In this document: one piece after another, positions 1 through 9,395 of the stretch
Position numbering within the stretch: position 1 is the first letter of the stretch
Layout of the letters: the number at the start of each line of letters is the position of its first letter
Source: Coemansia sp. RSA 487
Lineage: Eukaryota; Kickxellomycota; Kickxellomycetes; Kickxellales; Kickxellaceae
DNA length: 64,000 nt
Reading direction: 5' to 3'
NCBI GenBank assembly: GCA_027577595.1
Contig: JANBRJ010000033.1
Location: forward strand, 1 to 64,000
Notes under the pieces: model-generated
Database searches by the model: none
Seen by the model: only the letters and a program-made list of their open reading frames with translations
Told to the model about the DNA's origin: nothing
Translations under genes and position numbers: made by a program

Positions 1-365
1 GATCAAAGCCAAAAGGCTTGAGAGGAATGTAAGGAATCCCACCAAGAAGTTTTGCTGGTCGCGGTCGAGTATTTATATTCGGCGTAAGCAAAGTCACTGT
101 ATAGCTGAATTAAGGGATATTGCAACGTGACAAAACAATACTGACCAATCATTATACGCTTATTCCCTTCAGATAATCTAAAAGCCACATAATTTCCAAC
201 AAGTGGTGTTGATCGCTTTATAATACCCTTGATCAAGCAGCTTCACGTGGTGGTCCAACTGTTTACGTTTTCGCTTTGTTTCTTCTGCGTAAACTCTCGC
301 TTTTTTTATTTTTTATTCTTTTTCGCTTCATTTAATTGCATTTAACTTTTGCTAACGAATAAACA
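1..365. other. Intergenic sequence upstream of first gene
   Basis: No gene is recognised. The last 80 bases before the ATG at 366 are T-rich and then A-rich, as in a fungal promoter and leader. Any gene to the left lies outside the window. Confidence 0.5.
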
Positions 366-1202
366 ATGGCCTCACCGGCAGGAAACGTCTGGGAGTTGAG
401 CATACGCGAGCTTATAAACAAACGGATAGTGACGTTTCGGCATCTGAGAAATTCAATGGCGCTACCCTTGGAACTGGATATCATATCAGGAGACAGCAGG
501 CTAAACTTCAACGGAAATTCAAACGGAGCAGCTTCTGAAACACTTCAGACAAGCGGAAATGCAGCCAGGCTTAACAACAAAAGGAGGGCATATTTCAATA
601 CGCTTTTGTTCGACGCCGACGACCTGCGGGGGATGTTCAATAGCATTAGGCTGCGCAAGCGCACGCGGGCGTACTTTATGCTTGGCGCCAGCCTTGGTCC
701 GATTCTGGCAATATCAAACCCATCAGACTATATCAAAGCGCTAGGCATCCTTATTAACGAATACGATGCGTATATGGCAGAGTCTGGAAACAAAGCGAAA
801 AAGAGGCACTTTTTTAGAAAGTCCAAAGGAGGCGAGGAGCATGGGCCATCTATCCAAGCAAGCTACGAACAGGGCAACTTTTCGTATCTTGACACACATT
901 CGCCGCCCTTTGACCTGGACTTTTTGCAAGTGTTTGATACATTTTGCCAAATAACAGTGATCATGTACACAAAGCTTGCTGACTCGCTGATGTCGGTGTC
1001 TATAACACAGGCAGCCTTTGACAACATTGCTAAAATCGATAGTCGGTTCAAAAAGATGGTTGGCGTGGTAACAAAAGAGTTGGATGAACTGGTCAAAAAC
1101 GCGGTTACTAAAGAACTTCGGCTGATTGATCCGCTGGACATGGCAGCGTCGCCCGACAATGAAATAAACACAGATTGGGAGACTAGTAGCGTATACAAGT
1201 AG
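366..1202 (+). CDS. Conserved fungal protein of unknown function
   Basis: A 278-residue intronless protein starting at the ATG after an A-rich leader. I do not recognise a named domain. It is predicted soluble and mostly helical. A central block around residues 75-130 (FNTLLFDADDLRGMF, then a hydrophobic LGASLGPILAISNPSDYIKALGIL) has the look of a conserved core, and a charged Lys-rich loop (about 140-157) follows. The C-terminal half (about 170-255) is helical and amphipathic. No signal peptide or clear membrane segment is visible. Its stop lies only 60 bases from the stop of the convergent F-box-like gene, so the two transcripts probably overlap at their 3' ends. Codon use and length support a real gene; no function is proposed. 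Confidence 0.75.
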   Translation: MASPAGNVWELSIRELINKRIVTFRHLRNSMALPLELDIISGDSRLNFNGNSNGAASETLQTSGNAARLNNKRRAYFNTLLFDADDLRGMFNSIRLRKRTRAYFMLGASLGPILAISNPSDYIKALGILINEYDAYMAESGNKAKKRHFFRKSKGGEEHGPSIQASYEQGNFSYLDTHSPPFDLDFLQVFDTFCQITVIMYTKLADSLMSVSITQAAFDNIAKIDSRFKKMVGVVTKELDELVKNAVTKELRLIDPLDMAASPDNEINTDWETSSVYK

Positions 1203-1261
1203 CCTGATTCCATTCTCAGCTTCTTATTTTATTTTTTTGTTGAATGGTTTATTTTTCCAAA

Positions 1262-2968
1262 TTAAATGACCACGCTATTCAAGTGAGGATATGCAGTGTT
1301 GTAAATACTGACAAATTCATTAGCTTTGTCGCTATACTCTTTACCAATTTTAAGTTGTTGAAGCGTCGGTACTCTCAGCGCCAGGTATCTGACCACTGTC
1401 ATAAAACATATGTCATCTGCACCGCTTCTGAATCCAAGTTTTAGATGCATATTCTTGATACTTGTGTTGATAGGTGCTAGTGGCGATGTCAGCGCCTTCT
1501 TAACCTCAGCATCCAGCGCAAGAGTCATTCCCTGAACATATAATAAACTCTCGATAAACAAACTTTCTAGGTTTTTCAATTTGGTAACAATATCCAGTAG
1601 TTTCGTAAAATCAAGTGGCACTATAATTCGCAGGCTTTGAAGATGCTCCCAATTAACACGTCTGACATCGGCTACTAAAGTGCTATCCTCAAGTACCAGC
1701 TCCGAGCTTTTGGAATAGAGCTCATTCGAAAACAAGCGATTGGATAGATCTAACGGCTCAATGCTTCCAGTTATATTGGCGTAAAACCCAGCCAGTCCAT
1801 TTATTTCAGCGCTGCCAAATTGAACATCCCAAATTTTAGCGCAATTACTTGACGAAAGGAATATCTCAAAATATTTCAGAATCCGTGGAAAGTTTGCATA
1901 CCGTAACAAAGTACAGCACGTGGCGGTATTATTGACGCTGAAATATTGTAGTTTCGGAAAGCTCAGTTTTGTGAAGAAATCTTTACTCAAGACAGCTTTC
2001 ATGCTGCTATTGTGTTGGAGCATATCGGCACCTTTCACAAAGTGAATGCAAAATTTTTCAAGGTTAGCAAACTCCAAGCAACTTTCATACAAATCATCGC
2101 AAAAGGAGTTCCACGAAAAATTGTGGAAAACTCCGTACAGCTCAAGCCTTTTTAATATCGGAGCACATACTTTAGGTATATTTTGAATAGCGGCCGGAGC
2201 AAATGTCAGTCGAAGGCAAGTAAGCTCTCTTGAAAAGTTCCTGGCATTTATGTATCTGAAAACTTTAGTATTAAGACACTTGATATGGGGAGCCATTGTA
2301 GAAACAATTGTATTTGCAACAACTGTAGCCAAGCTCATATCATTGTTTTCATTCGTGCAAATATGGACAAGATTCGGCATTGCTGTAGTTACACAGTTAG
2401 CCAGCTGATTCAGCCTTTCAAATGTGAATATGTTATGTATTTCAACGCGCCCAAAATCTGAATTAAATGGATATACAATGGGTGTAGTTTTCAAAACCAA
2501 CGAAGAAACGTGTTCCCATCGATCTTTGTACTGCTCAATAACAACTATAGCCTGGGAAATATAGTCGTATAGATTCATAGGGCATAATCTGACAATATAT
2601 ACGGTTTTGGCGTAGCTCTCAAGCCCTAGTAACGTAATTAAGCCCATATTTGAAACAACATATATAGGTTGCGTATAATTATTCTGTGCCTCTGTGTCAA
2701 GTGAAAGTTCCTTCGGCAGAATATTGTTTGAACATGTAATGTAGAGCCGAGAATATACAATGGGCAGGCCGATTATGCGCCAAGTACGGCAGACGCAAAG
2801 CAGCGGCAGTTGCAGTTTCCATTCCTCAAGATTACCAGATGTAGAACTTGTATATTCCTTGAAAATACAAAAAATAATATCAGCGTTTGCTATCATAATT
2901 CTTGAACAAGTAAAGTCGAATAAAGAACGAGAATAAGAAGATACAAATGTGGCCACATTTGCATGCAT
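1262..2968 (-). CDS. F-box/leucine-rich-repeat-like protein
   Basis: 568 residues. The N-terminal part (about 25-80) resembles a degenerate F-box: a hydrophobic start (ADIIFCIFKEY), then LPLLCVCRTWRIIGLPIVYSRLYI, the pattern that packs against Skp1. The rest has irregular leucine-rich repeats with recurring L..L.L and LKRLELYG / LEKFCIHF type units, ending near LQQLKIGKEYS. Such proteins usually give substrate specificity to SCF ubiquitin ligases; that role is inferred. The ATG at 2896 (Met25, directly before the F-box-like segment) is an alternative start and may be the true one, because residues 1-24 look unconserved. Base composition is AT-richer than in the housekeeping genes of this window, as expected for a fast-evolving family. 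Large families of such proteins occur in Kickxellomycotina. Confidence 0.6.
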   Translation of the reverse strand: MHANVATFVSSYSRSLFDFTCSRIMIANADIIFCIFKEYTSSTSGNLEEWKLQLPLLCVCRTWRIIGLPIVYSRLYITCSNNILPKELSLDTEAQNNYTQPIYVVSNMGLITLLGLESYAKTVYIVRLCPMNLYDYISQAIVVIEQYKDRWEHVSSLVLKTTPIVYPFNSDFGRVEIHNIFTFERLNQLANCVTTAMPNLVHICTNENNDMSLATVVANTIVSTMAPHIKCLNTKVFRYINARNFSRELTCLRLTFAPAAIQNIPKVCAPILKRLELYGVFHNFSWNSFCDDLYESCLEFANLEKFCIHFVKGADMLQHNSSMKAVLSKDFFTKLSFPKLQYFSVNNTATCCTLLRYANFPRILKYFEIFLSSSNCAKIWDVQFGSAEINGLAGFYANITGSIEPLDLSNRLFSNELYSKSSELVLEDSTLVADVRRVNWEHLQSLRIIVPLDFTKLLDIVTKLKNLESLFIESLLYVQGMTLALDAEVKKALTSPLAPINTSIKNMHLKLGFRSGADDICFMTVVRYLALRVPTLQQLKIGKEYSDKANEFVSIYNTAYPHLNSVVI

Positions 2969-3219
2969 ATGTATATGTATACAGAAAATTGAAAGAGCTT
3001 CACCTAAACCCTGCGTATTTTTAGCAGCCGCATTTTTTTTTGGAAATTGATAAAGCTATATGGATTCTCACAAAGGTTTGTGATTTATAAAAATAAACCT
3101 GCGTTTTCCCAGTTTCACGGCACAATATCCGTTGTGCCATTTATAAAACACAGCCTTTAGTTTAAACAATAGCGAGTAAAACAGGGCAAATCTGGCAAAG
3201 AGCTGTAAAAATAAATTAA

Positions 3220-3813
3220 TTAGTAGTATCCGTGGCGAACCTGGTTCTGAACAATCGAGGCATCCTGGAAGTTGTAGTTAGCTTGGGCGCCAGCGTAGGG
3301 CCCAGCATAGCCAAATCCGGCGTACGGTGCATAGTTAACAGGTGCCCCATAGACAGGCGCGTAGGCGTAGCCAGGCTGCGCATAGTATGACTCCAGTGTC
3401 CCGCCGATAACTCTAGCGTCCCTCCTGAAGAGGACACCAGGAACTACAGTCTCCGAGTCGCCAATATTGTTGCCCTGTCCATTGGCGGTCTTACCAGCAT
3501 TGCCATTCGAGTTGACAGTTGTTGGGTTGATAACAATGTTGTCCTTGTTGGCGCTGTTAGACTTGACATTGGTAAATGACGTGCCAAAGTTGTTGGCAAA
3601 AATATCTCCGCCATCTTTGCTGCCATCGTCAACAAGAGAAGAGTCAACCTGGAAGCCGTTGTTGATGTTCGGGTTGCTAACGGCAGCGGGGCCATTGGAG
3701 AGAGAGTCACCGCCCTCAGCTTCAATCTCCTCGTTGCTCCTAACAAGGAGACTCGGAGCGGCAAGAACAGTGGTGGCAGCAGCACACTGAGCAAGAAGGA
3801 CTGAAAGACGCAT
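3220..3813 (-). CDS. Secreted Asn-rich module / Tyr-rich tail protein A
   Basis: 197 residues, one of two tandem paralogues (the other at 4430-5170). A signal peptide is clear: Met-Arg, then a hydrophobic run ending at VLAAP (cleavage near residue 19). Residues about 44-120 hold an Asn/Gly-rich module with landmarks NPNINNG, QVDSSLV, FTNV, DNIVINP and TANGQGNN that recur in the neighbour. A dibasic site (LFRRDA, about residue 130) follows, suited to Kex2-type cleavage in the Golgi. The tail is rich in Tyr, Ala, Pro and Gly (YAQPGYAYAPVYG and similar), as in structural wall or coat proteins. No cysteine is seen in the mature part. I do not recognise a described family. A secreted or wall-associated structural role is inferred from composition only. 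Confidence 0.75.
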   Translation of the reverse strand: MRLSVLLAQCAAATTVLAAPSLLVRSNEEIEAEGGDSLSNGPAAVSNPNINNGFQVDSSLVDDGSKDGGDIFANNFGTSFTNVKSNSANKDNIVINPTTVNSNGNAGKTANGQGNNIGDSETVVPGVLFRRDARVIGGTLESYYAQPGYAYAPVYGAPVNYAPYAGFGYAGPYAGAQANYNFQDASIVQNQVRHGYY

Positions 3814-4429
3814 TTTCTGTTTAATGAGGAGAAATTTGTGGAACGGTTTTTAGCGTATAAAACAGAGTATATAAGGACCGGGATGTTGGGCAAGTACTTG
3901 GAAGAGGAGGCTCGGGGGTATTTTAATGGTGAAATACAAAAGAAATTGTGCAATTAATCCTTGGTTTTTTTTCGTTAAAGCTGGAAACCAGTGGTTTCTT
4001 GGGGGTTTTATATACTCAGCTGAGCCCACTTGCTGTTGACGCTATAAGCAGAGAGTTTGAATTTTCTATCTCATCTATGACAATATAATAGCTTGCTAAA
4101 ATAACAACATTTGTGGCGTAGAGTATTCTAAATGCTCGAGCCAGAGAAGAAATCAAAACAAAAACAGCTAGCATTTTAGTAGTCTCATATAGGCTATATT
4201 GTTCGTAAGGAAAATAGAATCCCCAGTAATGTACGGATTGTTGTATGCTATGGATTTTGTTAACGGAGAGTGGCGTCAATGCGTCACTTTTTCAAAAGTA
4301 CAATTCAAAGTCAGACAAAGTAACATTGGTTTTTCTTTTTTTTTGCTGAAAATAGAAACGTCCGTTGTTAAAAGAAAATGGTTCCAAAATATAAAGAAAT
4401 TGCGGCGCTGCTTTGGTAGGCATTGTCTC
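3814..4429. other. Promoter-containing spacer between the tandem secreted-protein genes
   Basis: About 600 AT-rich bases. They hold the TATA-like element of the gene at 3220-3813 and the 3' end region of the gene at 4430-5170. No further gene is seen. Confidence 0.5.
3868..3873 (-). promoter_or_regulatory. TATA-like element of secreted protein A
   Basis: TATATA on the minus strand, 55 bases upstream of the ATG at 3813; a second TTTATA lies about 12 bases nearer the gene. Spacing suits a short leader. Confidence 0.4.
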
Positions 4430-5170
4430 TTACAGAGCCTTTGCGTACTTGACGTTCGTGATGGGAGATGCTGAATACGTTACTGGCTCCTCGTGTTTCG
4501 GTGCCTCTGCAGCAGGTGCCTTGCTTGCGTACTTGGGCGCTTCGACAACAGGTGCTTGGTATTCGTGCTTTGGCGCCTCAGCAACGGGAGCCTGGTATTC
4601 ATGCTTTGGTGCCTCAGCAGCGGGGGCGCTGGCTGTATATCCCGGATGCACCTTGTGCGCAGGACGATAATGAACGGGAGTCACCACAGAAACAGGGTAG
4701 GAAACGAAAGCAGGGGCGTAGTAAGAAGGGGCATACGGACTGTACACCATAGAAACAGCAGAAATGTCGGAATGGCGGTTGTTTGCAAAAACAACATCGC
4801 CTGCACGCTTAAGCAGTGGCATGGCGGAGCCGCGCAAGTCGTTCTGAACCGGCCCCATAAAATTTCCATCGCCATCCGCGGTCCAGCCGCTGTTTCCTTC
4901 GATGCTGGCAAACCCAGGGTTGTTGGCCAGATTGTCTTGAACAGATAGGTTTTCATTAACGTTGGTAAAGTGGCTGCCCGCAATGTGGTTAAACAGGGTG
5001 TTTCCGGCGGCGTCTGGCGAAGCAACGAGCGAGGAATCCACTTGAACGCCATTGTTCACGTTGGGGTTGTCAATGGCGCTGGCGCCGGCAGCTACCTTGG
5101 GGCCATCAGCGAACCCGATTTCCTGGGCGGAGACGGCGGCAGCCAGAACAAATGCAGCAAAGAAACGCAT
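4430..5170 (-). CDS. Secreted Asn-rich module / repeat-tail protein B
   Basis: 246 residues, paralogue of the gene at 3220-3813 and in the same orientation. A short signal peptide ends near AVSAQ (about residue 15). The shared module (about 30-115) shows NPNVNNG, QVDSSLV, HFTNV, DNLANNP and TADGDGN in the same order and spacing as protein A. A dibasic site (LLKRAG, about 127) separates it from the C-terminal part, which is Tyr/Pro/Ala-rich (YSPYAPSYYAPAF). The C-terminal part ends in four copies of a 12-residue repeat based on APxxEAPKHEYQ. The two tails differ while the modules match, which suggests the module is the functional core and the tails diverge freely. No described family is recognised; a cell-surface structural role is inferred. 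Confidence 0.75.
   Translation of the reverse strand: MRFFAAFVLAAAVSAQEIGFADGPKVAAGASAIDNPNVNNGVQVDSSLVASPDAAGNTLFNHIAGSHFTNVNENLSVQDNLANNPGFASIEGNSGWTADGDGNFMGPVQNDLRGSAMPLLKRAGDVVFANNRHSDISAVSMVYSPYAPSYYAPAFVSYPVSVVTPVHYRPAHKVHPGYTASAPAAEAPKHEYQAPVAEAPKHEYQAPVVEAPKYASKAPAAEAPKHEEPVTYSASPITNVKYAKAL
4484..4627 (-). repeat. Four 36-base in-frame tandem repeats
   Basis: Encodes four 12-residue units near the C-terminus of secreted protein B (APAAEAPKHEYQ, APVAEAPKHEYQ, APVVEAPKYASK, APAAEAPKHEEP). The middle two match best, and copy number could vary between strains. Confidence 0.85.
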
Positions 5171-5906
5171 GACTAACGATGATAGAAGATGATAGTTGGT
5201 TGGGATGAAATTGATGAAGGATTCTTGGATTTACAACGGAATGCAGAGGTAGATGATGCGTTTGTACGATTCATCGTACTTGCTGTGATCGCGGATTTCG
5301 CAAAAACATTTATATACGTGCTTCAGCTCATTTTGAATCCAATTGCGTTAAACAGAGGAAATCCCAAAGGTGCAACATATGTATACCTCTTTTCAGGTCT
5401 TAAAAGTATTAGCAGTAGGTTATGCATTATTCCCTTAACTCAGCTCCCTAAAATACCTTGAAGCAACCAATCTTGCAATTACATATGAAAGTGAAGTTGT
5501 AATATGCAGTAACGCCGCAATTAGCTACTCATTCAAAACACACGAGAAAAGAGGGTGCGTTCCGCAGTCCCAAAGCGTGATTTCTATTCATGGAAAATGC
5601 AATGTTGTTTGATTGTTTTCACAGAAGTTCAGACCGCCCAGCCACAATGTAGCTTCCAAGAACAATAGATGCAATACATCAAATTGCGAGTAAAGAATGA
5701 GATATATTGTTCGCAAGGCATCACAAAATAGTGGCTGTGTTTATTTTATCACGACACTGAATCGCAACACCATGGTCTAAATGAATGAAGCCCACCACCA
5801 TACACGGCAGTAAATATTGTGTTTAATTTTTATTGAATGATAGAAAACAAGCTCATGCGAGCATAAAGAATGAAAAAAATATGAAGTGGGTGTTTACGAA
5901 ACAGGC
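5171..5906. other. Intergenic region upstream of secreted protein B
   Basis: About 730 bases, AT-rich, with a TATA box near 5308-5316. No coding sequence is recognised. Confidence 0.45.
5308..5316 (-). promoter_or_regulatory. TATA box, probably for secreted protein B
   Basis: TATATAAAT on the minus strand, about 140 bases before the ATG at 5170. This implies a leader of roughly 100 bases. Confidence 0.4.
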
Positions 5907-6149
5907 TCATTTAGGTCGTATATAGCCAAGTCCCTCCATGAGCTTACCCAGGAGCGGAAGATTGGCCAGGAGACGGTCGAGGAAAGCAAATAGAGTCTCT
6001 CCAGCCGCAGGAAGCGGCAGAACGGGGCCATTATCGCGCCTAGCCATATCATGCTGCGGAGTTGTAACCGCGGGTACTGGCATAGCAGTGATGCACACGG
6101 AAAGCGCAAACACCACAGCAAGCAAAAAGAAAGCAAAAGTAAGCTTCAT
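5907..6149 (-). CDS. Small secreted peptide precursor with a dibasic site
   Basis: 80 residues. A strong signal peptide spans about residues 1-23 (hydrophobic run ending in CITAM). A short pro-like segment leads to the dibasic Arg-Arg at about 37-38. Cleavage there would release about 42 residues beginning DNGPV. The C-terminal half of that product (LFAFLDRLLANLPLLGKLMEGLG) can form an amphipathic helix with one face of Leu/Phe and the other of Asp, Arg, Lys and Glu. There is no cysteine in the released part. It is the third predicted secreted product in a row on this strand, all three with a dibasic site. No family is recognised; a processed secreted peptide is an inference from architecture. 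Confidence 0.6.
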   Translation of the reverse strand: MKLTFAFFLLAVVFALSVCITAMPVPAVTTPQHDMARRDNGPVLPLPAAGETLFAFLDRLLANLPLLGKLMEGLGYIRPK

Positions 6150-7811
6150 GACTATTATTGACAGATAGAGTCGTGAAATATGGATATTGTAGTGCTAATG
6201 GCTCAGCCAAGGAATTCGTTAAAAAGTGATCAAAGGAGCAGGGTGGTTACTCTGTGAAATGTTCGTTCGTTAGCAAGTTTAAAATAAGGCAAGCGACAAG
6301 GTCATTCAAATATATGTTGACAAAGGCACAAGTCAATATATGTAATTCTGTTATTTAATTTCGTAAGATGAGAAAAGGATGAAAAACTCAAGGAGAAAGA
6401 AATGGGAAATTTGAGAAACATTGGATTTTTTTACGGCGACGGGCTACGTCATTTTTTAACTCACGACTTTGTGCAGTTCCAACAGACCATTTTCGTAAAA
6501 ATTCTATAAAAAAGGGGGGAATGTTGATTTATTAACAGGCCGGATTGGAACAGGATGGCACAAGGACTGGCCATATTTGTTGCGAACAATATCGAATGGC
6601 CGCATATCGATTTTTTTTTAGTTTCATTGCTGCCATTGTTTGAGGGGGGGCATAATACAGATTGTGTGGATCGGAAACCCAGTCCAAGGAGAGAAGGGAA
6701 AAGAGGGAGCTTGTACTTCCTTTTAAACGATTGTTTGTAATTTTTTGTATGCCTTCACCAAAGTGGCACACAACATTTGATGGGCTTGATTTACTTTAGT
6801 GGCAGTGTTGATAAACTAATCAACGCTGGTGGATTAGTACACGGGGATAGTTTGTCTTTATCTACTTGGCAGTTTATCATTTCAGATCGCGACGGCAAAG
6901 TGAGTTGCATGTATATGGGTGTAATGTTCGTCTGTGCGCTTCTGTCCTGTGCGTCAACAGATGCTGCAGTTTTCTCCACGTGTCCAGTTGCACTCAAGCA
7001 GATACAGCCAGGTGTCGCTGCCAAGACGCTTTCAATAGACTTACATCTCAGTGCACCGTGCGGCAGCTAGACGAAATGTACCTGTTTTCTTATCTTCAGC
7101 ACCCCTCATAGAAAAACACCACGTAGCTTGATGCAGCTGCCTGTATGCAGTTTGCATCTCTGCTTGAGCTGCTGTCACACTAGTTTTCACATCAATACAT
7201 TGAAAGCCAACTAGCACAATGTCACTGAAAGTTTGCATTCCTCTCGATCGAAAGTTCTTTTTTGCCGCAATTGTCCTTCAGGATGAATTGAACTCCTTTT
7301 TGTCTTGCTGGAGGTAAAAAAAATATTAACAAAAGGTAGGCGGGAATTTGCCCCAACATGGGGTTCTTTCTCTGGCCAATGCTAGCTTTCAAGTTATCTC
7401 TAATTTTTATTTCCCAAGTGTAACACCCAGAATCCTTCTTTCTACCTGATTATTTGTCTTCTAGGAATGACGGATTAGATAGTAGCGCAGCTGGAAGGAC
7501 GATTGCTGAGTGATTGGTGCCAGAAGTTTTCGCAGCTTCACGACGTACTTGCGCACAACCGTTATCTTTCGGCTGCCGCATAGCTTGCATACACCACAGG
7601 AGCGGCTATTATCTCTCATTCGGTGCATGCGCAAAGCCAACCCAACCTAGCAACCATCATCTCGATCTATTCTCTTTTTCTCCTCTTTCGCGCTTTTTTG
7701 ACAGCCGCATTTCCCTCTATATAAGCGCGACCTTCTGGGCTTAACACCCAGCACCATTCTATTATAGCTGACTGTCTCGTTTTCTTTCCAATATACATTT
7801 ACCTCTGAAGA
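6150..7811. other. Intergenic region without a recognised gene
   Basis: About 1.66 kb upstream of the MFS gene. Short open frames on both strands have no signal peptide, motif or codon bias that I trust. A small inverted repeat (GTTGAT ... ATCAAC) lies at about 6806-6823. Confidence 0.45.
7718..7725 (+). promoter_or_regulatory. TATA box of MFS transporter gene
   Basis: TATATAAG, 87 bases before the ATG at 7812, which leaves room for a leader of about 55 bases. Confidence 0.55.
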
Positions 7812-9269
7812 ATGGCAACAGACAAAACACAAAGCCCGACATCGCTAAGCGAGCAAGGCGACGCAGCCCTCTACGGCGACATGAACAACGTCGACCCGCA
7901 ACTGATAAAGTCCTACCTTCGTAAAGTCGATCTGCACCTCATTCCGCTGGCGTATACCATGTACTTTTTCTCAGTTATCGATCGCAACAACATCGGCAAT
8001 GCCAAGGTGGCTGGCATGGATACTCACCTGGGGCTTCACGGCAGCCAGTTCAACTGGGTCGTCTCTGCGTTCTTCTTCACTTACATCTTTTGCGAAGTGC
8101 CGTCAAACATGATGCTGAAGAAAGTTGGCCCTCGTCTATGGATACCGTTTATTGCTGTCTGTTGGTCGGTCCTGGTCGGCTGCCTGGCTGCTGCAAAATC
8201 CTATGGTACTCTTGTTGTCGTGCGCGTCCTCATGGGTGTCTTTGAGGCTGGCTTTGTGCCGGGATTCATCTACATGACCTCCTTCTGGTACACGAAGCGG
8301 CAGCAGGCTCCTAGGCTTGCGCTTTTCTTCTCGTCAGGGATGTTTGCTGGGATCTGGGCTGGTCCGTTGGCCGAACGTCTGCAGAAAATCAACGGCAGTC
8401 TAATGGGGTACCAGTACATCTTTATCATTGAGGCGTGCGTCACAGTGGGTATAGCGATTATCATGGCTATCGTTTGGCAGAACTATCCAGAGACGGCTAC
8501 CTTCCTCACCGAAAAGGAGCGCGAGGCTGCGCTTAGGATGCTTGCTAGCGATAAGGCGCTATCGCCCAAGGCAAGCTACAGCCCCAAGCAGGTATTCAAG
8601 GCGCTTTCGGACTGGACCGTTTGGGCATATGCAATTATCTTTTGGGCAGCAGCCATGGGAGGTACTACGCAGGCGATTTTCGGCCCTACTCTGATAGAGG
8701 CAATGGGATACAAGTCGACAAGCGCTCAGGTTCTTTCGGCGGTCCCAAGTGCATGCGGCTTTGCGAGCCAGATCATAGCAATGTTCCTTCCGCGCTTGTA
8801 TCCGCGCTTCAGCGTGTGGATCATGATCTTCAGTACTCTTGCATGCGTATTCTACGCCATCCTCGCATGTGTGCACAGCCCTCATGTTCGCTTTACCTTC
8901 CTTTGTCTGTCGAGCCTTGCACTGTCGCCCAATATGCCTCTGGTGACAGTATGGATGTCCAGCAATGTTCTGGGCGTCACCAAAAAGGGTGTTGCATCTG
9001 CCTGTACCGTAATGCTTGGTGGTATCGCTGGTCTTATTGGAGCTCACATTTATCGCAGCCAGGACTCACCGCAGTACAAGTTTGGGCATGTGTTTAACAG
9101 CGTGTGCAATGGAATAATCTTCCTCATTGCTCTTGCATTGCACTTTTACTTTAGATATGAGAACAGGCGGAGAGACAACGATGACTCTAGCCTTTACGCG
9201 CGTACTCTTACTGAAAACGAGGCTGAAGAGCTCTGCGATGAGAGGCCTGACCACAGATACACTCTGTAA
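7812..9269 (+). CDS. MFS transporter, anion:cation symporter (Dal5/allantoate permease-like)
   Basis: 485 residues, intronless. It has the fungal anion:cation symporter pattern. A cytoplasmic N-terminus leads into KVDLHLIPLAYTMYFFSVIDRNNIGNAKVAGM (TM1 and the RxNIGNA loop). This is followed by LHGSQFNWVVSAFFFTYIFCEVPSNMMLKKVGPRLWIP and then VRVLMGVFEAGFVPG, the family motif in TM4-5. Twelve hydrophobic segments can be counted, with a charged central loop around residues 225-260 (FLTEKEREAALRML). Members import vitamins, allantoate, nicotinate or other organic anions with protons. The substrate cannot be told from sequence. Two residues of the family consensus (D, N in DRNN) are intact, so it looks functional. 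Confidence 0.9.
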   Translation: MATDKTQSPTSLSEQGDAALYGDMNNVDPQLIKSYLRKVDLHLIPLAYTMYFFSVIDRNNIGNAKVAGMDTHLGLHGSQFNWVVSAFFFTYIFCEVPSNMMLKKVGPRLWIPFIAVCWSVLVGCLAAAKSYGTLVVVRVLMGVFEAGFVPGFIYMTSFWYTKRQQAPRLALFFSSGMFAGIWAGPLAERLQKINGSLMGYQYIFIIEACVTVGIAIIMAIVWQNYPETATFLTEKEREAALRMLASDKALSPKASYSPKQVFKALSDWTVWAYAIIFWAAAMGGTTQAIFGPTLIEAMGYKSTSAQVLSAVPSACGFASQIIAMFLPRLYPRFSVWIMIFSTLACVFYAILACVHSPHVRFTFLCLSSLALSPNMPLVTVWMSSNVLGVTKKGVASACTVMLGGIAGLIGAHIYRSQDSPQYKFGHVFNSVCNGIIFLIALALHFYFRYENRRRDNDDSSLYARTLTENEAEELCDERPDHRYTL

Positions 9270-9395
9270 GCGGAGTAGTTGTCTTGATATATTATTCTTT
9301 TTTAGTTTTGATGTTACGACCAGCGATTATTTAATACTAGCCAAGATCGAAATACCAGAGCTCCTTCGGTTCAGTTGTTTAAGGAAAATTGGAAA

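Noticed and set aside
3-236. 77-codon minus-strand frame at the left edge
   Set aside because: No ATG start and no motif; probably chance.
5894-6136. Second 80-codon frame overlapping the small secreted peptide
   Set aside because: Lacks a clean signal peptide and dibasic site; it is the shifted frame of the better gene at 5907-6149.
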